DNA from: Streptomyces sennicomposti | Lineage (GTDB): Bacteria > Actinomycetota > Actinomycetes > Streptomycetales > Streptomycetaceae | Assembly (NCBI RefSeq): GCF_019890635.1 | Contig: NZ_JAIOAB010000001.1 | Location: 124,001-188,000, forward strand | DNA length: 64,000 nucleotides | Reading direction: 5' to 3' | Shown: one piece after another, positions 7,727 to 17,255 of the stretch | How positions within the stretch are numbered: the stretch's first letter is position 1 | Layout: every line of letters begins with the position of its first letter | The notes under the pieces: generated by a model | The model's input: the letters and a program-made list of their open reading frames with translations, nothing else | The model's database searches: none | Told to the model about the DNA's origin: nothing | Program-made: the position numbers and the translations under genes

Positions 7727-8542
7727 TCAGTCGTGCCAGGCGCCGAAGTCCTCCAGGAGGCCCTGCAGGGGCTCGAAGACGCCGGGTGAGGCGGCGATCG
7801 TCAGTTCGCCCGAGGGGCGCTCTCCGGGGCGGCCACCGGTCACGGCGCCCGCTTCCCGGGCGATCAGGTCCCCGGCGGCGTAGTCCCACGGGTGGAGCCC
7901 GCGCTCGTAGAAGCCGTCCAGGCGGCCGGCGGCCACGTCGCACAGGTCGACCGCGGCGGAGCCGCCGCGCCGGATGTCGCGCACCAGCGGGATCAGCCGC
8001 TGGGCGACGGCGGCCTGGTGGGCGCGGACGTCGGCGACGTAGTTGAAGCCGGTGGAGACCAGGGCCTGGTCCAGCGGCGGGGCGGGACGGCAGGCCAGCT
8101 TGCGCTCGCCGGCCCATACGCCGGTGGCCCAGGCGCCGCGGCCGCGCACGGCGTGGAACGTCTCGTCGCGCATCGGGGCGGTGACCACCGCCACGACCGG
8201 CTCGCCGTCCTGCTCGGCCGCGACGGAGACGGCCCAGGTGGGCAGCCCGTAGAGGTAGTTCACCGTGCCGTCGAGGGGGTCGATCACCCAGCGGATGCCG
8301 CTGGTGCCCTCGCTGGACGCGCCCTCCTCGCCGAGGATGCCGTCGGCGGGGCGCCGGTCGGCGATCAGGTCGGTGATCAGCTTCTCGGCGGCCAGGTCCA
8401 TCTCGGTGACCACGTCGATCGGGCTGGACTTGGTGGCGGCGACGGCCAGGTCGGCCGGCCGTCCGTCGCGCAGCAGCTCCCCGGCGCGGCCGGCGGCCTG
8501 GAGGGCGAGCTGGAGCAGTTCGGTGTACAGGGCGTCGCTCAC
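7727..8542 (-). CDS. inositol monophosphatase family protein
   Basis: Mg2+-dependent phosphatase of the IMPase/FBPase/CysQ superfamily (271 aa), hydrolysing inositol-1-phosphate or a related sugar or adenosine phosphate. The signature motifs are present: GEEG (metal-ligand Glu), WVIDPLDGTVNYLYGLP (the DPxDGT motif) and HPWDYAAGDLIAREAGA (the C-terminal WDxAAG motif). The GTG start at 8542 has a GAGGACC site. It begins 8 bp after the ferrochelatase stop, so the two form an operon. The substrate cannot be fixed by sequence alone. Confidence 0.9.
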   Translation of the reverse strand: MSDALYTELLQLALQAAGRAGELLRDGRPADLAVAATKSSPIDVVTEMDLAAEKLITDLIADRRPADGILGEEGASSEGTSGIRWVIDPLDGTVNYLYGLPTWAVSVAAEQDGEPVVAVVTAPMRDETFHAVRGRGAWATGVWAGERKLACRPAPPLDQALVSTGFNYVADVRAHQAAVAQRLIPLVRDIRRGGSAAVDLCDVAAGRLDGFYERGLHPWDYAAGDLIAREAGAVTGGRPGERPSGELTIAASPGVFEPLQGLLEDFGAWHD

Positions 8543-8550
8543 GGTGGTCC

Positions 8551-9678
8551 TCACGCGTAGGGGCTGTCGGCGCCCGCGGCGGCGGGCCGGGCGGTGCGGG
8601 CCGGGCAGCAGCCCACCGGGCAGACGTCGTGGCTCGCGCCGAGGGAGCCCAGGGCGCACGGGGTGATCCGCTGCCCGCGCTCGACGGCGGCGCGCTCGGT
8701 GATCAGCTCGCGGATCGCGGCGGCGAAGCGCGGGTCGGCGCCGACGGTGGCCGAGCGGCGCACCGGCAGGCCCAGTTCCGCGGCTTTGGCCGTGGCCTCG
8801 GTGTCGAGGTCGTAGAGGACCTCCATGTGGTCGGAGACGAAGCCGATGGGCGCCATGACCACGGCCGGGACGCCGGCCGCGTGCCGCTCCTCCAGGTGGT
8901 CGCAGATGTCGGGCTCCAGCCACGGGATGTGCGGGGCGCCGGAGCGCGACTGGTAGACGAGCTGCCAGGGGTGGTCCACGCCGGTGCGCTCGCGGACGGC
9001 GTCGGCGATCAGCCGCGCCACGTCCAGGTGCTGGCGGACGTACGCCCCGCCGTCGCCGTGGTCCGGCACGGGCCCGGAGGTGTCCGCGGCGGAGGTCGGG
9101 ATGGAGTGGGTGGTGAAGGCGATGTGGGCGCCGGAGCGGACGTCCTCGGGGAGGCCGGCCAGGGCCTCGACCACGCCGTCGGTCATGGGTTCGACGAAGC
9201 CGGGGTGGTTGAAGTAGTGCCGCAGCTTGTCGATCCGGGGCAGCTCCAGCCCCTCGCCCTCCAGGGTGGCGAGTGCGTCGGCCAGGTTCTCGCGGTACTG
9301 GCGGCAGCCCGAGTAGGAGGCGTAGGCGCTGGTGGCCAGGACGAGGACGCGGCGGCGGCCGTCGCGGACCATGTCCCGCAGGGTGTCGGTGAGGTAGGGC
9401 GCCCAGTTGCGGTTGCCCCAGTACACCGGCAGGTCCAGGCCGTGTCCGGCGAAGTCCTTGCGGAGGGCGTCCAGCAGGGCGCGGTTCTGTTCGTTGATGG
9501 GGCTGACGCCGCCGAACAGGAAGTAGTGCTGTCCGACCTCCTTGAGGCGTTCCTTCGGGATGCCGCGCCCGCGCGTCACGTTCTCCAGGAACGGGACCAC
9601 GTCGTCCGGCGCCTCCGGGCCGCCGAACGAGAGCAGGAGCAGGGCGTCGTACGGGGTGACATCGAGCGCGTCAGGCAT
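8551..9678 (-). CDS. cpfC: coproporphyrin III ferrochelatase
   Basis: Ferrochelatase (formerly hemH) that inserts Fe2+ into coproporphyrin III in the actinobacterial/Gram-positive branch of haem synthesis. It has 375 aa with an ATG start at 9678 ([20 protein letters not shown]). Family features are the N-terminal [10 protein letters not shown], the catalytic His in AFTTHSIP, and the acidic site in [18 protein letters not shown]. The C-terminal cysteines (ITPCALG and [11 protein letters not shown]) agree with the [2Fe-2S] cluster that many actinobacterial enzymes carry. It heads a two-gene unit with the inositol phosphatase. Confidence 0.94.
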   Translation of the reverse strand: MPDALDVTPYDALLLLSFGGPEAPDDVVPFLENVTRGRGIPKERLKEVGQHYFLFGGVSPINEQNRALLDALRKDFAGHGLDLPVYWGNRNWAPYLTDTLRDMVRDGRRRVLVLATSAYASYSGCRQYRENLADALATLEGEGLELPRIDKLRHYFNHPGFVEPMTDGVVEALAGLPEDVRSGAHIAFTTHSIPTSAADTSGPVPDHGDGGAYVRQHLDVARLIADAVRERTGVDHPWQLVYQSRSGAPHIPWLEPDICDHLEERHAAGVPAVVMAPIGFVSDHMEVLYDLDTEATAKAAELGLPVRRSATVGADPRFAAAIRELITERAAVERGQRITPCALGSLGASHDVCPVGCCPARTARPAAAGADSPYA

Positions 9679-9778
9679 GTCTCGATCCTGCCACCCGGCA
9701 CGGACGGCCGGGTTGCCGACCCGCGACCGGTGGTGCGCCGGGGCGGCCCGGCCCGTAAGCTGTATCAGCTTCCTTCGC

Positions 9779-9820
9779 GCCTTACCGGACCCCCGGAGAC
9801 GCCTTACCGGACCCGGAGAG
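9779..9820 (+). repeat. 22-bp tandem duplication containing the ribosome site
   Basis: The block GCCTTACCGGACC(CC)CGGAGA at 9779-9799 is repeated almost exactly at 9801-9820, immediately before the MFS gene start. Each copy carries a GGAGA ribosome-binding core, so the gene has two potential Shine-Dalgarno sites. Confidence 0.7.
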
Positions 9821-9823
9821 ACC

Positions 9824-11062
9824 GTGCCCAGCCCGTACCGCGCCCTGTTCGCAGCCCCCGGCTCCCGGGCCTTCAGCGCCGCGGGGTTCCTCGGCCGGAT
9901 GCCGCTGTCGATGATGGGCATCGGCGTGGTCACGATGATCTCCCAGCTGACCGGCCGCTATGGCCTGGCGGGCGCGCTGTCGGCGACCATCGCGCTGTCC
10001 GCCGCGGCGATCGGGCCGCAGATCTCCCGGCTGGTCGACCAGTACGGGCAGCGCCGGGTGCTGCGGCCGGCGACGCTGGCCGCGCTGAGCGCGGCGGCGG
10101 GCCTGCTGCTGGCCGCGTACTTCCGGTGGCCGGACTGGGTGCTGTTCGTGTGCGCGGCGGGGATCGGTTCCGTGCCGTCCCTGGGCGCGATGGTCCGGTC
10201 GCGCTGGGCGGCGCTGTACCGGGGGACGCCGCAGCTGCACACCGCGTACTCGTTCGAGTCGGTGGTGGACGAGGTCTGCTTCATCTTCGGGCCGATCGTC
10301 TCCATCGGGCTGTCGACGGCCTGGTTCCCGGAGGCGGGGCCGCTGCTGGCCGCCTGCTTCCTGGCCGTGGGCGTCTTCTGGCTGACCGCGCAGCGGGCCA
10401 CGGAGCCGGAGCCGCACCCGCGCGAGCACCACGGCGGGGGCTCGGCGCTGCGCTCGCGCGGGCTCCAGGTGCTGGTGGCCACCTTCGTGGCGACCGGGTC
10501 GATCTTCGGGTCGGTGGACGTGGTCACCGTGGCCTTCGCCGACGAGCGCGGCCACAAGAGCGCGGCGAGCGTCGTGCTCGCGCTGTACGCGGCCGGCTCG
10601 TGCACGGCGGGGGTGCTGTTCGGTCTGCTGCGGCCGTCCGGGGCGCCCGCCCGCCGCTGGCTGCTGGGCATATGCGCGATGGGCGTGAGTATGATCCCCC
10701 TCCTACTGGTCGGAAACCTGCCGTTTCTGGCCGTGGCGCTGTTCGTTGCGGGCCTGTCCGTCGCTCCTACGATGATCACGACGATGGCCCTCGTCGAAGA
10801 GCACGTACCGCGCGCGCACCTGACCGAGGGCATGACCTGGGTGAGCACCGGCCTCGCGGTCGGGGTGGCGCTGGGCTCGTCGGTGGCCGGCTGGGTGATC
10901 GACGCGGCCGGCGCGCGCTCGGGGTACGGGGTTCCGGCGGTGTCCGGGGCCGTCGCGGTCGCGGTCGGTTTCCTCGGGTACCGCCGGCTCAGCAGGCCGG
11001 CTCCGGGTCGGGGAGGCTCCGTTGGGCAGCAAGACGAGCGCGAAGAGCGGCACGTGGCGTAA
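9824..11062 (+). CDS. MFS transporter
   Basis: Integral membrane permease of the major facilitator superfamily, 412 aa, about 12 hydrophobic spans. The start is the GTG at 9824 ([20 protein letters not shown]), with GGAGAG 3 bp upstream. The N-half has the typical [12 protein letters not shown] loop-2/3 basic motif. The pattern fits the small actinobacterial sugar/drug exporter group. The last 41 bp overlap the next gene, showing tight coupling to the lactone oxidase. Substrate unknown. Confidence 0.85.
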   Translation: MPSPYRALFAAPGSRAFSAAGFLGRMPLSMMGIGVVTMISQLTGRYGLAGALSATIALSAAAIGPQISRLVDQYGQRRVLRPATLAALSAAAGLLLAAYFRWPDWVLFVCAAGIGSVPSLGAMVRSRWAALYRGTPQLHTAYSFESVVDEVCFIFGPIVSIGLSTAWFPEAGPLLAACFLAVGVFWLTAQRATEPEPHPREHHGGGSALRSRGLQVLVATFVATGSIFGSVDVVTVAFADERGHKSAASVVLALYAAGSCTAGVLFGLLRPSGAPARRWLLGICAMGVSMIPLLLVGNLPFLAVALFVAGLSVAPTMITTMALVEEHVPRAHLTEGMTWVSTGLAVGVALGSSVAGWVIDAAGARSGYGVPAVSGAVAVAVGFLGYRRLSRPAPGRGGSVGQQDEREERHVA

Positions 11063-12341
11063 CTGGGGCGGCAACGTCAGCGCCCGTCCCGTGCGGGAGG
11101 TCGCGCCGGCCTCGGTGGAGGAGCTCTCGGCCGCGGTGCGCAAGGCCGCGGAGGACGGCCTGACGGTGAAGGCCGTCGGTACGGGGCACTCCTTCACGTC
11201 CATCGCCGCCACCGACGGGGTGTTGATCCGCCCTCAACTGTTGACCGGCATCCGCAGCATTGACCGGGACGCCATGACGGTCACGGTGGAGGCCGGCACT
11301 CCGCTCAAGAGGCTCAACATGGCCCTGGCGCGCGAGGGACTGTCCCTCACCAACATGGGCGACATCATGGAGCAGACGGTGTCCGGGGCGACCAGCACCG
11401 GCACCCACGGCACCGGCCGCGAATCCGCCTCCATCGCCGCGCAGATCAGGGGCCTGGAGCTGGTCACCGCCGACGGCGCGGTGCTCACCTGCTCGGCGAC
11501 CGAGAACCCGAAGGTCTTCGCCGCCGCCCGAATAGGGCTCGGCGCGCTGGGCATCGTCACCGCGATCACCTTCGCGGTGGAGCCGGTCTTCCTGCTCACC
11601 GCCCGCGAGGAGCCGATGCCCCTGGACCGGGTGCTCGCGGAGTTCGACCAGCTGTGGGCGGAGAACGAGCACTTCGAGTTCTACTGGTTCCCGCACACCG
11701 GCAGCACCACCACCAAGCGCAACAACCGCAGCGCCGGACCCGAGCAGCCGGTGGGGCGCGTGGCCGGCTGGGTCGAGGACGAACTCCTCTCCAACGGCGT
11801 CTTCCAGGCGGCCAACTGGGTCGGCCGCGCGGTGCCCGCCACCGTCCCGGCGATCGCCCGCCTCTCCAGCCGGGCGCTGTCCGCGCGGACGTACACCGAC
11901 ATCCCCTACAAGGTCTTCACCTCGCCGCGCCGGGTGCGCTTCGTGGAGATGGAGTACGCCGTCCCGCGCGCGGCCCTGGTCGACACGCTGCGCGAGCTGA
12001 AGGCGATGGTGGACCGCTCGGGGCTGCGGGTGAGCTTCCCGGTGGAGGTGCGCACCGCGCCCGCCGACGACATCGCCCTGTCCACCGCCTCGGGCCGGGA
12101 CAGCGCGTACATCGCCGTCCACATGTTCCGCGGCACGCCCTACCACCGGTACTTCACCTCCGCCGAGCGCATCTTCACCGCGCACGAGGGCCGGCCGCAC
12201 TGGGGCAAGATCCACACCCGGGACGCGGAGTACTTCGCCGGCGTCTACCCGCGCTTCGGCGAGTTCACCGCGCTGCGGGACCGTCTTGACCCGCAGCGCC
12301 TGTTCCAGAACGACTACCTGCGGAGGGTGCTGGGGGCGTAG
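11022..12341 (+). CDS. D-arabinono-1,4-lactone / L-gulono-lactone oxidase family protein
   Basis: FAD-dependent aldonolactone (or sugar/alditol) oxidase of the VAO fold, 439 aa. It probably starts at TTG 11022 with a GGGGAGG site 5 bp upstream, inside the end of the MFS gene. The FAD-binding half includes VGTGHSFTSIAATDG and the conserved GATSTGTHGTG. The C-terminal ALO domain includes HWGK (GRPHWGKIHTRD), the catalytic motif of aldonolactone oxidases. The N-terminal His that carries covalent FAD in some members is not obvious in the expected place. Cytosolic, no signal peptide. The actual substrate may be an alditol rather than a vitamin-C type lactone. Confidence 0.88.
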   Translation: MGSKTSAKSGTWRNWGGNVSARPVREVAPASVEELSAAVRKAAEDGLTVKAVGTGHSFTSIAATDGVLIRPQLLTGIRSIDRDAMTVTVEAGTPLKRLNMALAREGLSLTNMGDIMEQTVSGATSTGTHGTGRESASIAAQIRGLELVTADGAVLTCSATENPKVFAAARIGLGALGIVTAITFAVEPVFLLTAREEPMPLDRVLAEFDQLWAENEHFEFYWFPHTGSTTTKRNNRSAGPEQPVGRVAGWVEDELLSNGVFQAANWVGRAVPATVPAIARLSSRALSARTYTDIPYKVFTSPRRVRFVEMEYAVPRAALVDTLRELKAMVDRSGLRVSFPVEVRTAPADDIALSTASGRDSAYIAVHMFRGTPYHRYFTSAERIFTAHEGRPHWGKIHTRDAEYFAGVYPRFGEFTALRDRLDPQRLFQNDYLRRVLGA

Positions 12342-13200
12342 CGGTCGCGCCGGGCGCGGGGGTCGTGCCGCCGGTCCCGGACGTGCCGTCCTCGGTGCCG
12401 GAGCCGCCCGTCCCGGCGCCGCCGGTCGCGGTCCCGTCTTTGGCCGTGCCGCTCCCCGCCGTGCCGTCCGTTCCGGTTCCGGCGCCTCCCTTGCCGCCGG
12501 TTCCCGTGCTCGCGCCGGCGTCGGGCGTCGGGGCGGGGCTCGGTGTCGTACCGGCGCCGGGGCGTTCGGAGGCGGCGCCGCCCGGGGCCGTGCCGCCCGA
12601 CGCGCCGTCACCGGCCGTCGAGCCGGGCGTCGGTGACGTCGACGGGTCCGGCGTGTCGTCGCCGGACGACGGCGAGGCGGCGTGCCGGCCGGTCACCGCG
12701 TCGCCGACCGTCGTGCCGTGCCCGCCGCTGAAGCTGTTGCCGGACATCGTCTCGTAGACCGTGATGCCGCCCATGGTGACGCCGAAGACGAGGGCCGCCG
12801 CGAGGAGGGGCCGCTTCCAGCTCTTGATCCGGGCCCGGTAGACGGTGCCCTGCGAGAACTCGCCCGGCGCCGGCGCCGTCCGCTCGGCGGGGGCGCCGGA
12901 GCGCGGGGCCGCCGGTACGTCGGCGGAGCCCGGCCGGGTGGCGACGGCCACCGTGCGGATCTGCTCGCCGGTGCGCCGGAAGAAGTGCTGGAAGACCGTG
13001 CCGCCGCAGGTGGCGATGACGCTCACGACACCGGCGCCGAGGATCGTGCCGTAGACGCCGAAGTACGAGGCGAGCTTCGCGGCCACCACCGCAGCGACCG
13101 CGCTGCCCGCGACCTGGGCCGCGTTCAGGTCGAGCCGCTTCCTCTTCGTCACCTCCTCCCCCGCACTCGAGACGTCACCACTGTCGGGCTTTTCTCGCAT
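12265..13200 (-). CDS. membrane protein with long Gly/Thr/Ala/Pro-rich tail
   Basis: A 311-aa protein starting at ATG 13200 (MREKPDSGDVSSAGEEVTKR), with AAGG about 10 bp upstream. Residues about 20-60 are hydrophobic (NAAQVAGSAVAAVVAAKLAS, then YGTILGAGVVSVIATCGGTV). A second span, LLAAALVFGVTMGGITVYET, lies near residue 130. The last 150 residues are low-complexity Thr/Gly/Ser/Ala/Pro, likely an extracytoplasmic, possibly O-glycosylated stalk. The stop lies 77 bp inside the convergent lactone oxidase gene. No known domain. The real stop and coding of the tail are supported by strict third-position GC bias only. Confidence 0.65.
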   Translation of the reverse strand: MREKPDSGDVSSAGEEVTKRKRLDLNAAQVAGSAVAAVVAAKLASYFGVYGTILGAGVVSVIATCGGTVFQHFFRRTGEQIRTVAVATRPGSADVPAAPRSGAPAERTAPAPGEFSQGTVYRARIKSWKRPLLAAALVFGVTMGGITVYETMSGNSFSGGHGTTVGDAVTGRHAASPSSGDDTPDPSTSPTPGSTAGDGASGGTAPGGAASERPGAGTTPSPAPTPDAGASTGTGGKGGAGTGTDGTAGSGTAKDGTATGGAGTGGSGTEDGTSGTGGTTPAPGATATPPAPSAGSRSGTGAAGQDGPAAR

Positions 13201-13688
13201 ACCCGGACCTTGCCTGCCTCTCCCGTACATCGACGAAACTTCGGGACGTGATCGACCCACTGCACGAGAAAGGGACGTATGGACGAAACGGTTAGTTCCG
13301 TTTCTGGCGATTCCGTGAAGTACGCCACGTTCATGATCGATAAATCCGGTCAGGGACGGTCAAGTCCCGTCCCCGGCCAGAAGTTGGCCGCGCGCCAATC
13401 CACGCACGTGGTCCAAATGGAGTAGTGTTGCGAGCCCTGGGTCCGGTCTCCCGCCAGGGTGTCCGGGACCCGTCTGGACCGCCGGGAGGGGGCTGGTTGC
13501 ACAGGGTGACGGAGTTGGTCACTTAGCGTTGCGAACAGGTAACCGTGCCATAACGGCGATCCAGGGCCCGTGCCCGACACGCCGGGCAACTCGGCAAGGT
13601 TGTGGCAGGCTGCACCCGGGCAGGCCACACTCGACTAGCGGAAGCAGCGACGCACGTGACGTCGGCAGGCACCACCCGGGAGGTCCCC
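13201..13688. other. divergent promoter region before sepH
   Basis: About 490 bp between the leftward membrane-protein gene and sepH. It contains the GAAACGG/CCGTTTC inverted repeat listed separately, A+T-richer patches around 13270-13345, and a possible TAGTGT -10 near 13424. No coding region is convincing here. Confidence 0.45.
13285..13304. repeat. inverted repeat upstream of membrane-protein gene
   Basis: GAAACGG-ttagtt-CCGTTTC forms a perfect 7-bp dyad with a 6-nt spacer, 85 bp upstream of the leftward gene's start. Its location in a promoter region and low GC favour an operator over a terminator. Confidence 0.4.
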
Positions 13689-14729
13689 ATGCCCGAACTG
13701 CGTGTCGTGGCCGTCTCCAATGACGGCACACGGCTGGTGCTGAAGGCTGCGGACAGCACGGAGTACACGCTTCCGATCGACGAACGGCTCCGCGCCGCCG
13801 TGCGCGGCGACCGTCCCCGCCTCGGCCAGATCGAGATCGAGGTGGAGAGCCATCTCCGCCCCCGCGACATCCAGGCGCGGATAAGAGCAGGTGCGACCGC
13901 GGAAGAGGTCGCCCAGCTCGCCGGCATCCCCGTCGACCGCGTCCGCCGCTTCGAGGGGCCGGTGCTGGCCGAGCGCGCCTTCATGGCCGAACGCGCCCGC
14001 AAGACCCCGGTCCGCCGCCCCGGCGAGAACTCCGGCCCGCTGCTCGGCGAGGCCGTCCAGGAGCGGCTGCTGCTGCGCGGCGCCGAGAAGGACACCGTCC
14101 AGTGGGACTCCTGGCGCCGCGACGACGGCACCTGGGAGGTGCTGCTCGTCTACCGGGTCGCGGGCGAACCGCACTCGGCGAGCTGGACCTACGACCCGCC
14201 GCGCCGCCTCGTGCAGGCCGTCGACGGCGAGGCGCGCGCCCTGATCGGCGAGTCCGACGACCTCGGGGCGCCGGAGCCGAGCTTCCCGTTCGTGCCCCGC
14301 ATCGCCCGGCTGCCGCGCGACCGCCCGCTGGACCGCGAGCACCGCGACCGGGACCGCCCGGCGCTGCCCGCGCAGAGTTCCGAGCCGGCCGAGGAGAGCA
14401 CCGGCGAACGCGACTCGCTGACCAGCCTGCTGGAGGCGGTGCCGAGCTTCCGCGGCGACCTGGTGGTGCCCGAGCGGGCGCCGGAACCCGCCGCCGAGTC
14501 CGAGGAGGAGGCGGAGCTGGAGGAGCCGCCGGCCCCCGCGGCCTCCGCCGGCGCCGGGTCCGCCTACGCGGACGTCCTCATGCCGCGCTCCGTCGGCAGC
14601 CACCGCGACCGCCTCATCGGCGCCACCGACCGCCAGGCCGAGGCGGACGGCGTCCGCCCCGGCCGCCGGGCCGCCGTCCCCAGCTGGGACGAGATCGTGT
14701 TCGGCACCCGGCGCAAGAAGCAGGAGTAG
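13689..14729 (+). CDS. sepH: SepH cell-division regulator (DUF3071)
   Basis: Septation protein that binds FtsZ and promotes Z-ring assembly in Streptomyces and related actinobacteria. It has 346 aa from ATG 13689 (MPELRVVAVSNDGTRLVLKA), with GGGAGG 6 bp upstream. The N-terminal DUF3071 domain (about 1-165) includes a helix-turn-helix (RPRDIQARIRAGATAEEVAQ to RVRRFEGPVLAERAFMAERA). The middle and C-terminal parts are disordered and acidic (EESEEEAELEEPPAPAA pattern). The C-terminal helical motif RRAAVPSWDEIVFGTRRKKQ is typical of SepH. It is monocistronic, with a hairpin terminator 120 bp after the stop. Confidence 0.93.
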   Translation: MPELRVVAVSNDGTRLVLKAADSTEYTLPIDERLRAAVRGDRPRLGQIEIEVESHLRPRDIQARIRAGATAEEVAQLAGIPVDRVRRFEGPVLAERAFMAERARKTPVRRPGENSGPLLGEAVQERLLLRGAEKDTVQWDSWRRDDGTWEVLLVYRVAGEPHSASWTYDPPRRLVQAVDGEARALIGESDDLGAPEPSFPFVPRIARLPRDRPLDREHRDRDRPALPAQSSEPAEESTGERDSLTSLLEAVPSFRGDLVVPERAPEPAAESEEEAELEEPPAPAASAGAGSAYADVLMPRSVGSHRDRLIGATDRQAEADGVRPGRRAAVPSWDEIVFGTRRKKQE

Positions 14730-14851
14730 TCGCGCCGGTCCCGCCGATGGGCGGGGCCGTGCGGGTTTCCGCCCCCGAGCGGGGCGGAAACGGCGCCGCA
14801 CCGGGTGACAGCGTCACGCACACGCGCGTGGGCGTCGTCGTACGCGCATGA

Positions 14852-14876
14852 GGGCCGCCCTCCCCGGGGACGGCCC
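14852..14876 (+). terminator. hairpin terminator between sepH and rhodanese gene
   Basis: GGGCCG and CGGCCC pair around an inner self-complementary CCCCGGGG segment, followed by a pyrimidine-rich stretch (CCCTTCCTTTCC). It lies between convergent genes and probably serves both. Confidence 0.55.
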
Positions 14877-14896
14877 CCCTTCCTTTCCGCGCCCCG

Positions 14897-15748
14897 CTAC
14901 CGCGGGTCCGGGCCCACCGCCACCGGCCTCGCCGGGTCCGAGGACCACTCCGACCACGAGCCGACGTACAGGGCGGCCGGGATTCCCGCGACGGCCAGGG
15001 CCAGCACCTCGTGCGCCGCGGAGACCCCCGAGCCGCAGTAGACGCCGACCTCCCTGCCGTCGCCCGCTCCCAGCGCCTTGAACCGGGCCTGAAGTTCGGC
15101 CGCGGGCAGGAAGCGGCCGTCCGGGCCGACGTTCTCGGTCGTGGGCGCGGACACCGCGCCCGGGATGTGGCCGCCCACGCGGTCGATCGGCTCCACGTCG
15201 CCGCGGTACCGCTCCCCCGCGCGCGCGTCGAACAGCAGCCCGGAACGCGCCAGTTCCCCGGCCGCGTCGGCGTCCAGCAGCGGCACCGCGCCCGGCGCCG
15301 GCGCGAAGTCGCCCTCGGCGGGCTCGGGGACGGCCGTCTCCAGCTTGCCCTCCCACGCGGCGAGGCCGCCGTCCAGGACCCGCACGTCGGGGTGGCCCGT
15401 CCAGCGCAGCAGCCACCAGGCGCGCGCCGCCGCCCAGCCCTGCCCGCCGTCGTACACGACCACCGGCCGGGCGGCGCTCACCCCGGCGCGGCGCATCGCG
15501 GCGCCGAACTCCTCGACGTCGGGCAGCGGGTGGCGGCCGTTGCCGCCCGGCGCGGAGGCCAGTTCACGGTCGAGGTCGACGAAGACGGCGCCGGGGATGT
15601 GCCCGGAGGCGTGGGCGGCGCGCCCGTCGAAGGGCGGCTCCCCGGCCGCCTTGGCCACGCTGAGCTGCCAGCGGACGTCGAGCAGCACCGGCGGGTTCGG
15701 GCGCGCGAGGGCGGCGGCGAGATCGGCCGCGGAGATGATGGCGTTCAT
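14897..15748 (-). CDS. sseA: sulfurtransferase (two rhodanese domains)
   Basis: Thiosulfate or 3-mercaptopyruvate sulfurtransferase, 283 aa. I chose ATG 15748 (MNAIISAADLAAALARPNPP) over an ATG three codons upstream because AAGGA is then 8 bp away. The N-terminal rhodanese domain (about 1-135) is catalytically silent. The C-terminal domain carries the active-site Cys in VGVYCGSGVSAAHEV. The CGSGVSA loop agrees with the mercaptopyruvate type (CGSGVTA-like) better than the thiosulfate type (CRKGVTA). Cytosolic. Convergent with sepH. Confidence 0.9.
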   Translation of the reverse strand: MNAIISAADLAAALARPNPPVLLDVRWQLSVAKAAGEPPFDGRAAHASGHIPGAVFVDLDRELASAPGGNGRHPLPDVEEFGAAMRRAGVSAARPVVVYDGGQGWAAARAWWLLRWTGHPDVRVLDGGLAAWEGKLETAVPEPAEGDFAPAPGAVPLLDADAAGELARSGLLFDARAGERYRGDVEPIDRVGGHIPGAVSAPTTENVGPDGRFLPAAELQARFKALGAGDGREVGVYCGSGVSAAHEVLALAVAGIPAALYVGSWSEWSSDPARPVAVGPDPR

Positions 15749-16120
15749 GGTCACCATCCTTGCGCACGGGGTGGCCCCGGCGCCCGGGTCCGGCTACTGT
15801 GCACGGCCCCGGGTCCGGTCACGAAGGGTACGGAACCGGCCACATGCTGTACGGACGATCGACACACGCCGGCCAGTGCGCCGCAACGGGCGGGACACCG
15901 GCGGAAGCAGGCTTCAAGTGCCTGCGCCCGGCGCTCCGCCCGACGGGCGCGGGGCGTGCGGGCCGGACCCCGCGGGCCCGGCGCGCTCCGGGTGGGCCCG
16001 GCACGATCCGGACGACGGGCCGGCCGCGGCAGGGAGGACGCCGGGCCCGCTGCGGCCGGGAAGACGACAGGCCTCGGGACCGGGATGACGACGGGTCCCG
16101 GGGCCGGGAAGAGGAGGACG
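15749..16120. other. divergent intergenic region before the VOC gene
   Basis: About 370 bp of very GC-rich sequence with several short open frames that I consider noncoding. I recognise no promoter, RNA or repeat beyond a short local duplication (GACGACGGG) close to the VOC start. Confidence 0.4.
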
Positions 16121-17020
16121 ATGACCGAGGCACCGGAGTCCCCCGGCGACAGCCGCCGCGGACCGGCCCGCCGACGGCCCGGCACACCGTGCTGGGTCAG
16201 CCTGATGGCCCATTCCATGACGACCGCTCAGGCCTTCTACGGAGAACTGTTCGGCTGGGAGTTCCGGCCCGGCCCCGACCGGCTCCGCCCCTATGTGCGG
16301 GCCGTGCTGGCCGGCCGGGACGTGGCCGGAATCGGCCGGCTGCCGCCGGACCTGCCGCTGCCCGTCGCCTGGACGCCCTATCTCGCCTCCGACGACGTGG
16401 ATCTGACGGCCGAGACGGTACGGCGGTGCGGCGGCACGATCGGGGTCGGCCCGCTGGAGACGGGCGACGCCGGGCGGCTGGCGATCGGCTCCGATCCGTC
16501 GGGCGCGGTGTTCGGCCTCTGGCAGGCCCCCGCGCACCGGGGCACGGACCAGGGCGGCGGACCGGGCACTCCGGTCTGGCACGAGCTGCACACCTTCGAG
16601 ACGGCGAACGTCGCCAAGTTCTACGCAACTCTGTTCGACTACGGGACGGAGCGGCGGGAGCCGGAGGCGGAACTGGGGTCGGGGTCGGGGTCGGGGTCAG
16701 GGGCGGAGCCGAGGTCGAGGGCGGAGTCGAGGTCGGGGGCGGGGTCAGGGTCGGGCGCCTCCTGCGACGACCATGTGACGCTGTCCCTCGCGGGCCGTCC
16801 GGTCGCCGCGCTGCACGGGGCGGGTGCGGAGCTGCCCCGCGCGCGGGGTTCGCACTGGCTGACGTACTTCGCGGTCGCCGACGCCTACGCCTCCCTCGAC
16901 CGCCTCACCGCCCTCGGCGGCCAGGTCCTCGCCCCGCCCCGCGACACCGGCCGCGGACGGGTGGCCACGGTGACGGATCCGGAGGGGGCGCGATTCGCGC
17001 TGCTGGAGAGGGGGTGTTGA
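16121..17020 (+). CDS. VOC-family protein with two glyoxalase-like domains
   Basis: Vicinal-oxygen-chelate fold protein, 299 aa, starting at ATG 16121 with a GAGGAGG site. Domain 1 (about 20-145, from CWVSLMAHSMTTAQAFYGEL) and domain 2 (about 155-299, from PVWHELHTFETANVAKFYAT) form the usual fused pair seen in Streptomyces hydroxylase/glyoxalase-like proteins. A Gly/Ser/Arg-rich insert of about 30 residues, encoded by a decaying GGGGTC hexamer array, interrupts the second domain near residue 185. Substrate unknown. Signs of the metal-ligand pattern (His in WHELHT, Glu near the C-terminus) remain. Confidence 0.85.
   Translation: MTEAPESPGDSRRGPARRRPGTPCWVSLMAHSMTTAQAFYGELFGWEFRPGPDRLRPYVRAVLAGRDVAGIGRLPPDLPLPVAWTPYLASDDVDLTAETVRRCGGTIGVGPLETGDAGRLAIGSDPSGAVFGLWQAPAHRGTDQGGGPGTPVWHELHTFETANVAKFYATLFDYGTERREPEAELGSGSGSGSGAEPRSRAESRSGAGSGSGASCDDHVTLSLAGRPVAALHGAGAELPRARGSHWLTYFAVADAYASLDRLTALGGQVLAPPRDTGRGRVATVTDPEGARFALLERGC
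16675..16755 (+). repeat. GGGGTC hexanucleotide array inside the VOC gene
   Basis: Four perfect in-frame copies of GGGGTC at 16675-16698 pass into degenerate versions up to about 16755. They encode a Gly-Ser repeat and then an Arg/Ser/Glu-rich linker. The period of six keeps the frame on expansion or contraction. Confidence 0.85.
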
Positions 17021-17255
17021 GCTGCGCCGCCGCTCCCCTTGGGTGACGCCGACAGGAGAACCGACGGCAGCGGCCGGACCCGCGACCCCGTTCCCTCACC
17101 CGGCGGCGGGCATGCTCCGCCTGACGGCTGACACGATGCTGCACGGCCGAGTCCGCATGCTGACGCCCGCACTGCCGGACCCCACGGCCGGCTGCTGGCA
17201 GGGTGGATCGCCATGAGAGCGGCTGGTGAGCAGCGGCACGGCGAAGGAGACGGGC

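Noticed and set aside
8629..11163. Long plus-strand frame antisense to cpfC running into the MFS gene
   Set aside because: No domain; the ferrochelatase and MFS proteins explain the region completely.
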